Shown here one piece after another: positions 13,301-24,484 of a stretch of 64,000 bases of DNA. The stretch's first letter is position 1. Every line of letters begins with the position of its first letter. The position numbers and the translations under genes are program-made. Source of the stretch: Plumapathes pennacea (taxonomy: Eukaryota > Cnidaria > Anthozoa > Antipatharia > Myriopathidae); contig OZ038466.1 in the NCBI GenBank assembly GCA_964036295.1, positions 8,830,001 through 8,894,000 on the forward strand. The letters run 5' to 3'. The notes under the pieces were generated by a model. The model was not told the origin of the DNA. It did not search any database and was given only the letters and a program-made list of their open reading frames with translations.

Positions 13301-15276
13301 GTCTATGATTGTTGAAGGTGACACGGTAATGACGTAGCAACAAAATCAAACAAAAGGGATAACCCTCTCTACCATATTGTTTCAATACGCACGTTTGCAT
13401 AGGAAAGTGAATTTGGTATTTATTTGACTGGAGGGAGTGAATTATTTCGGAGAACTAGTGTGCGAGAGTTTTGTTCCGTGGGGCGGAGGCAAAATCGCAG
13501 ATCCTGCTAAAAAATTCATTCGGGAAGGGATATATAAAAAAGCGTTTCGGAATGGGTATAAGAAGGGATATTGGAAGGGACATTAAATGGGAAACAGGGA
13601 AAGCGAGTTATACAGTGTCTTTTATTGATGAATTCTATGTTATGTTTTTTTTTGCATTAGGAGACTCTGGAAGCTATCCAGCGTCTTGCACAGTGTCTGT
13701 CTACACACCCATCAGCCTTTAGTTATGCTGGGATAAAGGACAGTAAAGCCGCCACAACACAGTTTGTTGTAGTCAGAGGAATCACTCCTGAACAGTGAGC
13801 AGCTTTTTTCTAAGTACTTTATTTGCACATATTCTTTGAGAAGCGATTTGATTTATTCCAGGATAGGGTTAGCGATGTTAATCCGTAAAACTCTTTGGTT
13901 TGGAGCTGACTTGGGTAGATGTGTATCGGGTTCTTTTTAGGTATTATTCCGGAAAAACCCAATCGAACTTAACATTGTGCGAGGTTTGTTTCTATCCTTG
14001 GTGTTTAGATATGGGTATGTGTCTTCCGTTTAAAAGTCATTTTGTCTGCCATTTCACCTTAGGTTACACGCTGTGAGAGACCACCCCTCCCTTGATGGCA
14101 TCACGACTGGTAACTACAGAAGAGGTGCCACTCCTATTAGAATGGGGCAGCTGTCAGGAAACCACTTTGTTGTTATTATCAGGGAAGTGACCTGGTGAGT
14201 GACAAATGCTTAATGCTCTGTGCCTCGTTTGAGTGCCTTGTAAAGGCCACCCAATGCACTGACTAACTGAGACCCTCTAACTTAGAAGTGATAACATTTG
14301 CACCAAATAGAAACCGTTTTGTGGTACCGCTTTATTTTAAATAGCTCTGTTGTTGATCTACATTTCACGAATCCAAGCTTGTATACTCCGTGAACAAGAC
14401 TAAGTTTGAATAGTAGGTTGATTGTGATCGTCCGGGTTAGTCACAGGAAAAAATTTTGAAAAACCATTATTGGGTATTTGAATGGTAAATCCTAAATTCA
14501 CAGCCAAAAACCCATCATTGGGAAAACAGAACTATACCCATTAATGGTTTTGTATCAAAACCATTAATGTAAATTCATTTCCCATTCTGTGTTTTGGATG
14601 AATACCATTTATGGTTTCTCAACCATCTTTGGTGGTTTTGATGTATTTCCCATTAACAGTTTGTTGTTAGTTAGAATGGGCTATCAAGCAATGCCACGAA
14701 TGGTTCCCCAGTTTCTCAAGTGTTTTTGTTTGTTTCCCATTATAAGTATTCCCATTATCGTTCATGGGTATTCATGTGATACCCATTTATGGTTTTCCGA
14801 TTTCTGGAGTGGGTTTTGTGTGTTTCCCGTTATGATATTCCAATTATCATTCGTGAGTTGTCATTTGATTTCCATGGATGGTTTCTTACCAAAAAAGTAG
14901 TATGAACCATATATGGCCCTGATATGGGTTTATATGGAAAGATATGTGAACAAAATATGGATCTTACATAGTGTTTATATGGCCATGTTCAATCCACATA
15001 GTTAATGTGTTTATAAAATAACTATGATACTTTGCGTGTTCTGGTTGGCTAAAACCATGTAAGATATGAGAGTATATTACAGGCTGATGTGACACATGAT
15101 GTATTTTATTGACTAATTGTTGTATAAAATAAATATATAACGCGTTCCCATGTAATATAGTCTCATCTAAACACTTGGGAAGTTGTGAGAACACCAGAAT
15201 AGATAGGGAAGGCCACTTGGCGGCCTCGTTGTTTACCTGCGCTACTCTCATGTTCTTTCACTTTCTGCGTGTTTAG

Positions 15277-15352
<76 letters not shown>

Positions 15353-18300
15353 TAATAATAATACTGATGATGATGATGATGATAATAATAATAATAATAT
15401 AATAATGGTTTAATGAAGCATTTCTACAAAGTAGCTCTACATCTTCAACATAATGAAATAAAAGATAAAAGATACATAGTAAATACTATATATACATAAT
15501 GTGCACAGCGTAAAAGTGAATAAAAACATCCTAATTATTTACCTATTCAAGCCTTGCACTTGCTTTGCTCGCTAATAAATAAATAAAAAACTCTTAATGA
15601 AGCTATATTGCACAGGAGTGTGTTATATATTTCAAGCTCTTGTACATTATTGGATTGATACATAATTTAATTAGATTAATGACCAGTCGTTTTGGTGCAT
15701 CCCTTGTATTGACTGGAAGGGATGCACCAAAATGACCGGTCGTTTTGGCGCATCCCTTCTAGTGACTGGAAGGGATGCACCAAAATGACCGGTCGTTTTG
15801 GTGCATCCCTTGTATTGACTGGAAGGGATGCACCAGAATGACCGGTCGTTTTGGTGCATCCCTTGTATTGACTGGAAGGGATGCATCAAAATGACCGGTC
15901 GTTTTGGTGCATCCCTTCCAGTCACTAGAAGGGATGCACCAACACGACCGGTCATTTTGGTGCATCCCTTGTATTGACTGGAAGGGATGCATCAAAATCA
16001 CCGGTCGTTTCGGTGCATCCCTTGTATTGACTGGAAGGGATGCACCAAAATGACCGGTCGTTTTGGTGCATCCCTTGTATTGACTGGAAGGGATGCACCA
16101 AAATGACCGGTCGTTTTGGTGCATCCCTTGTATTGACTGGAAGGGATGCACCAAAATGACCGGTCGTTTTGGCGCATCCCTTCTAGTGACTGGAAGGGAT
16201 GCACCAAAATGACCGGTCGTTTTGGTGCATCCCTTGTATTGACTGGAAGGGATGCACCAGAATGACCGGTCGTTTTGGTGCATCCCTTGTATTGACTGGA
16301 AGGGATGCATCAAAATGACCGGTCGTTTTGGTGCATCCCTTCCAGTCACTAGAAGGGATGCACCAAAACGACCGGTCATTTTGGTGCATCCCTTGTATTG
16401 ACTGGAAGGGATGCATCAAAATCACCGGTCGTTTTGGTGCATCCCTTGTATTGACTGGAAGGGATGCACCAGAATGACCGGTCGTTTTGGTGCATCCCTT
16501 CCAGTCAATACAAGGGATGCACCAAAATGACCGGTCGTTTTGGTGCATCCCTTCTAGTGACTGGAAGGGATGCACTAAAACGACCGGTGAAAGGGATGCA
16601 CCAGAATGACCGGTCGTTTTGGTGCATCCCTTGTATTGACTGGAAGGGATGCATCAAAATGACCGGTCGTTTTAGTGCATCCCTTCCAGTCACTAGAAGG
16701 GATGCACCAAAATGACCGGTCGTTTTGGTGCATCCCTTATATTGACTGGAAGGGATGCACCAAAATGACCGGTCGTTTTGGTGCATCCCTTGTATTGACT
16801 GGAAGGGATGCACCAAAATGACCGGTCGTTTTGGTGCATCCCTTGTATTGACTGGAAGGGATGCACCAAAATGACCGGTCGTTTTGGTGCATCCCTTCTA
16901 GTGACTGGAATACAGTCAATACAAAGTAATTTTTCAAAACTGGAAATTATTAATGTCAAAAATTAATCATTAATGGGTTTTTTTTGTAAGAATGTGAATT
17001 TAGCAAAACCCGCTAATAGTTGCAGTAATCCATTAATGGTTTTTCAGAAAACCACATTAATGTGTCACAACTGATGTAAACATTCTTGTGTTTTGAAAGC
17101 CATGCATGGATTTTGTTGGATTCCCAACATGTATTTCCAACAATTGCCATGAATGGTAATTTTTCAAAACTGGGAAATTATTAATGTCAAAAATTAACCA
17201 TTAATGGGTTTTTTTGTAAGAATGTGAATTTAGCAAAACCCACTAATAGTTGTAGTAATCCATTAATGGTTTTTCAAAATTTTTTTCTGTGAGTGTAGTC
17301 TCCAGGAAGACTATTGTTGGTGATTGACGTTGTTTCGACTCCCTGAGCGGAGGTCATCTTCAAAGTAAACTGTCTCAAAGAACACCGACTGAAACTTACA
17401 CGACTACAACATACCAAAAACCCGCAACCGACCAAAACCGGATGCTTACGCAAGGGTGCGTTGGAACCGCCTCCTGGAACTCTGAAGATGACTTTCACTT
17501 AGGGAGCCGAAACGCAAGTCACCAACAACAGTCTTCCTGGAGACTACTCTAACCGGACGATCACAACCTACTGTTCACACTCCTGGGTTCAAACCATTTG
17601 CCATAAGTCTGAACGTGATAGAATTGCTAGTACTTGCAAGAACTAGTTTTAAAAGTGCGTCGGCCTGGAAATGAGACCCGGTGGGGAACTCCCATATAAA
17701 AAAGGACGGAGATTCTAGTCGTACCTCTTAGAGGTCAAAATCACGGGTGTTGGTACCGCTTAGGGTGCTCAACATCAAACGCTGACATTTTTATGTGAAG
17801 TCGTACCGTTTAGGGGTCGGGTGTCAGTCGAATGAACTTTTTTGGTTTGAAAACAGCAAGGGATAAAGGTCTTCATGATATTATCTTTATTAGAATTAAA
17901 GGCATCGAAACTTTAAATTCTTGGTATGCCTTTATTGGTACTTTTTAGGAGTAAAAATAAGCTTCGAGGGTCTTGCTTGTGTTTACTAGTCTTGTTTCAA
18001 ATATTACAGTAAACCTGGTGTCAGTTGTGAAGATGCTATCGAGGTAAGGACACCCAGGTTGCTTGTTTAGTATTCTTGCCGGGTTGGGGGACTTTCTTTA
18101 GAGTGTTACAGCAGCTAAAAGACCTTTATTGCAACATCGTATTGTTGCAAATCGCAATTTGAAATTTTCTTGTGTAACATCACCTGTAAATTGGTGAAGA
18201 AAGCCCAAATGCAAAAGAATCAAATTTGTCGTCAAATTTGTGATACAAGCGCAAGAGAATGAGAACTTCTCCATTTTCTTGTGCTTGCGCTTGCTTTACA

Positions 18301-21181
18301 CTTATTTACCGACTTATAGTGCACACAGCCGCCTGTTTGTTTGTACACTAAAATTGCATCAGAAGTAACGTTGCCGCATGTTTTCCTTCAGGAAGCTGTC
18401 TCCAGCGTCAGGTGTAATGGTTTTGTAAACTACTTTGGTTTCCAGCGATTTGGTGCAGAAAATCGCTCTGTGAACGCTTGTGACATTGGGTTGGCGATGT
18501 TGAAAGGAGACACGGTACTTATAGTTATCTGTTCCTCTTTGTGACCCTGCAGTTTGATAATTTCTGGTCTGTTTATTTATTTTTTACCGCCACAGATGAA
18601 GGCTGTTCAGTTGTTGTTGACACCATCAGGAGACGATCCACTCGATCCGGTTGACAATGCAAAGAGGTAACTACTGGTTTACAGTACTGGTTAACTACTG
18701 GGTTACTTTGGACAGCTTTAGTTACTAGTTAGGACAGCTTTAGTCAGTGGTTACTTTGGGCAACGTTTTTAGTTTAATAGCTGACGACATCTTTGCTTTT
18801 AGTAATTGGTTTGTTGCGTGGTGTAAAATCTATGACCGAAACTGCATAAGTAACAGCAAGATGCACGTATATCTTGAGCTGAAAGACGACCGTTCCGCGA
18901 CCTTTCGAGAGTTTCGTCGGTTGCGACCAGCTGATTTGTGATGTTTGTCTTGATATTATTGTTGTTCCTGCTACAGATACTTCCAGCAGACAGGCGATGT
19001 GCCCGGGACATTAGACAAGATGCCCGTGTACAAGACTCGCGAGAGGATGGTCCTAAAGTCGCTGCACCGGCATGGAACCGACTCTGTGAGCACCATGAAT
19101 GCATTTATTCATCAACGAAAGGTTTACGAGGATATGTTAAACGCCCTGAAAAATGGCTCAGCTTTTGTTTGTTTGGAGTGTTAGTCAGTACCTCAGACCA
19201 AAAGACGAAGGTGTAACGAAGTCCAAACGAAGGCGTTTAGAATATTCATGTTTATAGAATCACCTTCACTTGGATTTACTGTTTATGGTGGCACAGAACA
19301 ACACAAGTTTATTTCAAGCAATTTACAGAATGAAGAGTTCGACAGAGCAAAAGTTTGGGTCCATTTAGATTCCGAAATGTAGTGCTTCAGAATGCTCTTC
19401 CCGGGAGCTGCTATTGGGGGTAAAGAAAAGCGAACATTTGTTTCAACTAATTTTGTGCTTTTCTTCCCAGGACGGCTACACTAAGTCACTGATGAACATA
19501 CCCTACTCCATGCGCCTGCTGTACGTGCACAGTTACTGTAGCTTGTTGTGGAATCACTTGGCCTCGTATCGTCTACAACGATATGGCAGTACAGCGGTCG
19601 TGGAGGGAGACCTCGTGTTGGAGAAATCCCCACGCCCTGATGGCGCGCAAGGCAACACAGTGTCGACCGCTGGAGATGCGACCGCTTGCTCAACTGATAA
19701 TCACGCTGGAACTGTGTCGGTTGTTAATCATGGTGTGGAGGGACGGTGCGTGCGAGCGGTCGACGCGCGAGATCTTCAGGAGAAGAAGTACACTGTGCGA
19801 GATGTGGTGCTGCCTCTGCCAGGCTACAATGCTCAGTATCCAGCCAATCATGTGGGCACGAGGTACAATGGATTCTTTATGCAAACATTTTAGTCAGGTC
19901 CACTCAAAAAAGCATTAGAAACTCACACTGAATTATAATCCTCCTCAAGCAGTCGTTTGGCAAGGACCGCACCAAATGCATAGAACAACTTCCCCAAAGC
20001 GGGGCTAGGAAATTTTGACATCTGGGTAGCGTTCTTTGCCCCCTACCGACTTGGTAGACTTTCTCTTTTCCAGAAAAGTTACGCTTTGATACGTGTGAAA
20101 GCAACGGTATTTGCATTTGACACCGAGAAGAATGTTAAGTCCAGGGCTAGAGTTTCCTGAATCCGGGCTACCACACTTGTGTTACCTGATGTTACCATGG
20201 CTACAACCTCGTTCCCAAGGGAAAAGGTCTCCTAGTTTGAGTCAAATTGACATTGGCAGTGAAAGGTTACGGCTGATGTTTCGATTTTTGTTGCTTCTCC
20301 ACAGGTATGAAGAGAGACTGAAAGCAGATGGGTTAACAACAGAGAATTTCAGGTCAGCAACTGCAAAATGTTGTGCTTAAGATCCTTGCTATTTACACTC
20401 CGGTTAATGAATTAACCAATCAACCCCAGCCCCAGCCCCAAATGTTTATGCTTATGTCGCCACTGTCACACTCTTGTGCTATGCTTATACTTCCACTTAT
20501 TCTTGCATTATACGTGTAAACCAGGACATCAAGCCAATTTTCCTTGCAAATTGCAATGCAACTCCATTGCGAGACCAGTTGTATAGTAAATTGCGCATGT
20601 AATACTCCCTCGTTGCAACTTTTCTCGCAACGAAAACTTAAATTACGAGCTGCTGGGGGAGTCGTGAACGTTTTCCTCGTGTGGCAAGATCTCAGGTTCA
20701 GTGACTGTTTTGCTGTTGTAGAATGAGAAAACTGGGACTGAACTTACCAGGAGCTTACCGGAAGTTAATTGCGTTTCCAAAAAACCTGCATTGGAAGTGG
20801 CTGAAGGCGTCTAGAGTAGAAAACAATTCCTCGACAGAACTTGAGACAGAATCGGGACAGATCAATTCTCGTGAGATCAGCTCGTGTGAGAAGGAAGGCG
20901 CTGGAAGGCTTCAGTACCCGGCTTGCGATGGTAATGGTCAAAAACGAGGAAGAATACCGGAGGACGATTGTCGGCTTGCAAGTGAGGATTTAACGATAAA
21001 ACGTTTGAAAACGGCGGGCGATGCTGGGGTGAAAGCGGATTTCGTATCGTGTGCGACGTCTCGCGGAATTTCTGATTTAAATTGTTCCTCGTACCAAAAG
21101 AACAGCGACGTTGAAGTGTCATTTACGTTGGAACCCTCCTCTTACGCTACTGTGTGCATGAGAGAGCTGATGAGGAGATGA
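7118..21181 (+). CDS. PUS7L: PUS7L-like tRNA/mRNA pseudouridine synthase, TruD family (5' end outside the window)
   Basis: Fifteen exons join in frame with GT/AG borders: 7118-7320, 10916-10995, 11295-11380, 11678-11765, 11846-12019, 12105-12149, 13661-13794, 14063-14194, 18010-18043, 18392-18514, 18596-18666, 18977-19121, 19471-19862, 20305-20352 and 20722-21181. They encode about 737 residues up to a TGA stop. Family signatures read in order are AGIKDSKAATTQ with the catalytic Asp, LSGNHFVVIIR, FVNYFGFQRFG, DPVDNAKRYFQQTGDVPGTL, IPYSMRLLYVHSY and a C-terminal SYATVCMRELM. From family knowledge, TruD/PUS7 enzymes convert uridine to pseudouridine in RNA. The C-terminal segments resemble vertebrate PUS7L more than PUS7. 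The start codon and first exons must lie before base 1, since the first exon seen opens at an acceptor. The frame is unbroken, so the gene looks functional. The exon borders at 10995 and 11295 are the least certain. Confidence 0.9.
7953..10792. repeat. 59-bp GC-rich minisatellite array in a PUS7L intron
   Basis: The array is made of 59-bp units and part-units built from GGGATCCC, CCCGGG, a GTGGGATCCCGCC core and an AT-rich linker TTCCATAATCCC. Two higher-order periods are visible. The block at 8145-8751 recurs at 8752-9358, exactly 607 bp later. The block at 9582-9877 recurs at 9878-10173, 296 bp later. Most units carry GGGTGGGATGGCGGGACGGG on the plus strand, four G-triplets with loops of 1, 5 and 2 bases. 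That is a canonical G-quadruplex pattern on the non-template strand of the gene. The long open frames on both strands are products of the repeat. Confidence 0.96.
12226..12893. repeat. degenerate CCATGG-rich tandem repeat in intron
   Basis: The sequence consists of diverged units built around GACCATGGTCGACCATGGTC followed by an A-rich part such as AGGAAACATGTCT, with spacing of roughly 35-70 bp. Units have drifted by many substitutions, so this array is older than the neighbouring 59-bp and 53-bp arrays. It lies in the intron between exons ending at 12149 and starting at 13661. Confidence 0.8.
12938..13110. repeat. degenerate purine-rich GGGACAT repeat
   Basis: Imperfect units of the type AGGAAGGGACATA recur about every 17-25 bp here and again around 13518-13600. 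The remainder of the intron up to 13660 shows no gene. Confidence 0.5.
13661..14194 (+). CDS. PUS7L: PUS7L-like gene, catalytic exons
   Basis: The exon at 13661-13794 encodes HPSAFSYAGIKDSKAATTQ. In it, the Asp of the KD pair is the family nucleophile, equivalent to Asp80 of E. coli TruD. The exon at 14063-14194 encodes GQLSGNHFVVIIREV, the second conserved TruD motif. The phases agree: the first exon leaves two bases, CA, and the second supplies G. Both catalytic motifs are intact, which argues that this is an active gene and not a pseudogene. Confidence 0.88.
15007..15170. repeat. dispersed repeat copy (TTTATAAAATAACTATGATAC family)
   Basis: The segment beginning TTTATAAAATAACTATGATAC is matched in reverse complement around 59900-59960, where the same words plus an ATTGG/CCAAT motif occur. 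A sequence shared by two sites 45 kb apart in opposite orientation marks an interspersed repeat family. Confidence 0.6.
15276..15407. repeat. (AAT)n microsatellite with a short GAT segment
   Basis: About 130 bp of almost pure TAA/ATA triplets are interrupted once by (GAT)n at about 15365-15382. The run lies inside the composite intronic element. Confidence 0.97.
15681..16909. repeat. 53-bp hairpin satellite, about 23 copies
   Basis: Each 53-bp monomer is a palindrome with the arm TTTTGGTGCATCCCTT, an 11-base loop, the arm AAGGGATGCACCAAAA, and a GACCGGTC palindrome joining it to the next unit. Two loop sequences occur, GTATTGACTGG and CTAGTGACTGG. Each is also found as its exact reverse complement: CCAGTCACTAG near 15918, 16341 and 16684, and CCAGTCAATAC near 16500. 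An eight-unit block repeats after 424 bp (15741 and 16165). One truncated unit lies at about 16585-16600. The open frames across the array follow from the repeat and are not genes. Confidence 0.97.
16927..17279. repeat. direct repeat of about 120 bp, two copies
   Basis: The segment beginning ttttcaaaactgg with AATTAACCATTAATGGG follows at 16927-17049 and recurs with few differences at 17156-17279. The two copies are separated by about 105 bp. They flank part of the right end of the composite element. Confidence 0.85.
17295..17555. repeat. foldback element with AGTCTCCAGGAAGACT termini
   Basis: The left arm GTAGTCTCCAGGAAGACT and its inner sequence GTTGGTGATTGACG are matched in inverted order by the right arm ending AGTCTTCCTGGAGACTAC. 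The element is about 260 bp with arms of about 70 bp. It has no coding capacity and looks like a miniature inverted-repeat element. Confidence 0.8.
20722..21181 (+). CDS. PUS7L: PUS7L-like gene, terminal exon
   Basis: The exon starts after ttgtag and completes a codon left by the exon ending at 20352. It opens with NLPGAYRKLIAFPKNLHWKW, matching the conserved C-terminal segment of the family. It closes with VSFTLEPSSYATVCMRELMRR and the stop TGA at 21179-21181. Between these conserved ends lies a charged, Ser-rich stretch of about 90 residues with a KKR/KRLK-type basic character. It is probably a disordered insertion specific to this lineage. Confidence 0.85.
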
Positions 21182-22335
21182 CATTCAAGATGGAGACATG
21201 CGGCATGTTAGTGATCTATGTGACCACGTGCTAGCTACAAATTCTCCTAACTATTCACGAAGAGTAGAGAGAAGTGATGGGCCAATCAGCTTTTGTTTGC
21301 GTAAACTATCAAGTGGCAAATTCTCCATACTGTATCATAAATCTCTGGTGACAGATTGAAGGAGAATACTGAAGTTGATCACTACTGGGAGTGAAAGGGT
21401 TAAATAGTGAAGAAATAGTAATCCTATCATTTTCCTGCACCTGAATCTCTTTCTCATAGAGTGGTGTACAGACGTGCAGCGGCATAAACAGTGACAGCAG
21501 TTAGGAGCAGAGTCATGTTAGCTGGCTCAATGTAATGTATTTAAGAGGTTTTCAGCTGTAAATTCGAGCAGTGCACGCTAAAAGTCTGTACCAGAAAACG
21601 AAGCACTATTTCTGTGATTTATGTCGATTTCCTAGTTTGACTATGTAAGATGATCATCTATGAGTAAAATCGAAAATAGTCAAGAAACGTAAGGGAAGAT
21701 GTAAGTGTTTTTAGTTGCCTTCCTAGCTCAAAATATACAATAATACGTGCGTTGTCATTGCAAAATATGAGTTTGATAGGAATATTTGTCCTCTTGTTTC
21801 TTGGAGAGTTTTGTGAATTATCTTCCAATGTTGCAGTAAAAGATGCCTGGCATCAAGATCTTTAACCCTTTTACTCCCAAGAGTGATTAACTTCAACTTT
21901 CCTATTTCAGTCTCCCACCAGAGATCTACCATAAAAGTATGGAGAATTTTACATTTGATACCTTGCTCAAATGACAGCTGATTAAAACATAAATTATCTT
22001 TTCATCACTCATACATTTTCTTATTTTGTGGTTGGGAGAATTTGTATTTTGAGCTTTGGAGTTAAAGGGTTAAGGAAGTGGCGAAAAATTCTCAATTACA
22101 AATAAATTGTTTTAGTACAAAAATTGTTTCAGTTTACCGTGATAATTACTCGAATTTACAGCGGAAACCCTCTTAATATGTGGTTGCCAATTGTTACATT
22201 TCATTCTGAAGAGGCGGACCCGGGTGGGGGAAGAGGGATTGTAGATCAATAGGTTACATCTTGATCGACTAATCAACAAAGTTTTGATTAGGAGCAGCTG
22301 GGTTGGGTTGGTCGGATTTAGTTCGTGGGCATTTT
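21182..22335. other. intergenic region with repeat fragments
   Basis: I see no gene here. An end of the TTAACCC repeat family lies at about 21385-21403, and a complete copy is listed separately at 21862-22073. No clear polyadenylation signal could be tied to the upstream gene. Confidence 0.6.
21862..22073. mobile_element. TTAA-flanked MITE, TTAACCCTTT family
   Basis: The left end TTAACCCTTTTACTCC is matched in inverted order by GGAGTTAAAGGGTTAA at the right end, giving an element of about 210 bp with TTAA on both sides. Further ends of the same family are seen near 21403, 40698, 54935 and 62681. No coding sequence is present. Confidence 0.75.
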
Positions 22336-22460
22336 CCGGGAAATCTAACCGTTTTTGATTGGTCAGAAGCGGTGAAGTCTTCACAAGAGCGCCGTGAGCG
22401 CGGGAAATCTAACCGTTTTTAATTGGTCAGAAGCAGTGAAGTCGTCACAAGAGCGCGCGC
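22336..22460 (+). promoter_or_regulatory. duplicated E2F-like / inverted CCAAT promoter module
   Basis: A segment of about 64 bp is present twice in tandem. Each copy contains CGGGAAATCTAACCG followed by ATTGGTCAGAAGC; ATTGG (inverted CCAAT) lies at 22358-22362 and 22422-22426. The second copy carries GCGCGGGAAA, a close match to the E2F consensus. It is followed by a GC-rich (GCGCGC) stretch and lies about 400-600 bp before the first spliced exon of the next gene. E2F plus CCAAT boxes are typical of cell-cycle promoters; applying that to this gene is inference. Confidence 0.5.
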
Positions 22461-22838
22461 GTGCGTGGGTGCGTGCAACAAGTACGTGTGACGGAACTGC
22501 GTGCATGTCGGTTTGTTGTCCATGACAAGGATTTTGGGGAAACTTGGACTTAGCCCCGTACTACCAGATTTTAAATAAATACTGTTGAAAGGTTAGTGTT
22601 TTATACGAGCATTAGCATGTTTCCTTTAATTCCCGAATGTTGCCCCGTTTGATGCTTTCTGTTGTGCAAGCATTGCGCGCGCGTTTCATACGCGTCATTT
22701 TGACGTTTTCAGACAATTCGCGAATCTCTGTTTGTTTGTTTGTTTGTTTGCAAACAAACCAATGGCTTACTGACACGTATTTCAACACGTCATTTGCCCA
22801 AACGTCTTTGACGTTCAAAAGTTTTCATTTGATTTCAG

Positions 22839-22873
22839 GCGAATCGGCTGTTGATTGAAGGAGTCAAAACCTG
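22839..22873 (+). other. 5' untranslated exon of the 1332-residue protein gene
   Basis: A short exon is bounded by gatttcag and gtaagt. Joined to the exon starting near 22950, it places an in-frame TGA upstream of the ATG at 22990. That supports 22990 as the true start. Confidence 0.5.
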
Positions 22874-22989
22874 GTAAGTGTTTCTGCCAGTCATACTAAT
22901 TTAATCTACTATTCAAGACTTGTGTAACTAAAAAATATATTTAACTTTAGATTAAAAAAAAAAGCACCGGGACAAGCAAAAAAGCGAAA

Positions 22990-24448
22990 ATGACTGCGAA
23001 GGCCGATCAGGAATCCTCCTTGGATCTGAGCCAGCGTCAGGTAAGAGAGAGCACAGATTGTACCATACTGTAAGTCGTTAAAATGGACCGGTTTTATTGA
23101 ACAAAAAGAAAGCAACGTCAACAATTCACCGACTTGTATCTTTGCAAAGTAATAACGCAGCTCTCGGTCAGCATGCTGGAGACAAAGCTGATGAAGTGGT
23201 CAGCTGAAGTTAGCGCTGTGGGCAAACATGGGGCCTTGCCTGGTAGTTCATGTGCTGCTAACTAACTAATCCTGACGGGTTCTTAGGTGTCCTGCTCATC
23301 GAAGAAGCTATCTGTATGTGTGACTGTTGTCACTTTTACACTTTATACTTCTTTTCATAATACGAGGATTGCATTATCCACAGGGAAGGAGTTAAGGAGT
23401 GCTAATGTAAATGCAAGTCCGTGCAAATGGCTGGCCAAACGAAACGCAAGTCCGCGCAAGTTTGAAAACTTGCATCGACTTGTTTCGACTTGCGATACGT
23501 TTGGCCAGGGCTTAAGCTGTAAGCGCTGCAAGGCAATGTTTCCATTGGGTCTTCAACTGTACTTAAGACACTTCTTTACTCCAGCAGACGTCCGACAACC
23601 AGCAGTCACAAACTATCGACAGCTCCACACAGACGACTGCGAAAATTATAGAAAGGTTAGTAGTAACACTTAAGGCCATGTCAAGCAAGGCAATCATTTT
23701 TGCAACTTGCAACTTGCAACGCAACAAAAATTACGAGAAAAGTTGTTGGAAATGTTGAAGCGTCCCGTATTTTTCTCTATGCTGCTCGGTCATATTGCAA
23801 CGTGTGACATTTACTCTGCAACTTGTCTCGCAATACTGTCGTCAGCGTTGCGAGACAACTTGCAGGGAAAATTGCCTCGTGTGACATGGCCTTATCATGC
23901 ACGAAGAGTTGAAAAGTGTAGAATATACTAGTTGAACCCGATTCTATAGCAACACAAAAATCAAGCACATTAAGGCTGCGCTACTTTGTGACGCAGCACG
24001 TTGAAGGACGCGTAGTATATTTGTAAGCTGAGCTGGGGAGACAATTAGCGCTGTAGTATATGAAGTGTGTGAAACGTTGAGGCAGAAGCGGATATCATTG
24101 TCATGCTCTCACATCATCGGCACCATTACAGTCAACTCCCTCTTAACGGACATCTCTGTAAGATGGACACCTCTTTAAAATGGATATCCGATAGGAGCTA
24201 CAGTCAAAGCTCTCTGGGCGGACACTCTCGTAAGCGGACAGCTCTACTTACGGACGCCTGTACGAAACCCCGTTTGAACTCTAGCTCAGTCAAACTCTGC
24301 ACATACACATTTTCGACAGTTCCAGTTACGGACACTTTTTCTGCTTCCCAAGGGTGTCCGCTTACGGGAGCTTCAACTGTACTTTATATTGTTCTAAATT
24401 CTTGTCTATAATGCATGAGAACATTTGGTTTGAGGTTTAAGAATAACC

Positions 24449-24484
<36 letters not shown>

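Larger units (their letters stand above)
14411..17572. mobile_element. composite inverted-repeat element in PUS7L intron
   Basis: Outer inverted termini match: AGTAGGTTGATTGTGATCG at 14412 and, inverted, taaccggacgatcacaacct at 17550-17569. An inner pair also matches in inverted orientation: cacaggaaaaaattttgaaa at 14442 and the tract around 17262-17290. Between them lie CCATTAATGG-rich sequence, an (AAT)n run, the 53-bp hairpin array, a direct repeat and a separate foldback at 17295-17555. No transposase frame is visible. I interpret this as a non-autonomous element that has grown by nested insertion and tandem expansion. The inference rests on the two matched termini. Confidence 0.6.

Noticed and set aside
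15671-16959. Frames across the 53-bp array, and a CRISPR-like look of repeat and spacer
   Set aside because: The spacers (loops) are only two sequences and their reverse complements, the repeat is a palindrome, and the context is a eukaryotic intron. This is a satellite, not a CRISPR array or a gene.
17585-17596. GGGTTCAAACC, a B-box-like sequence
   Set aside because: No A box lies at the required distance upstream and no cloverleaf can be drawn.
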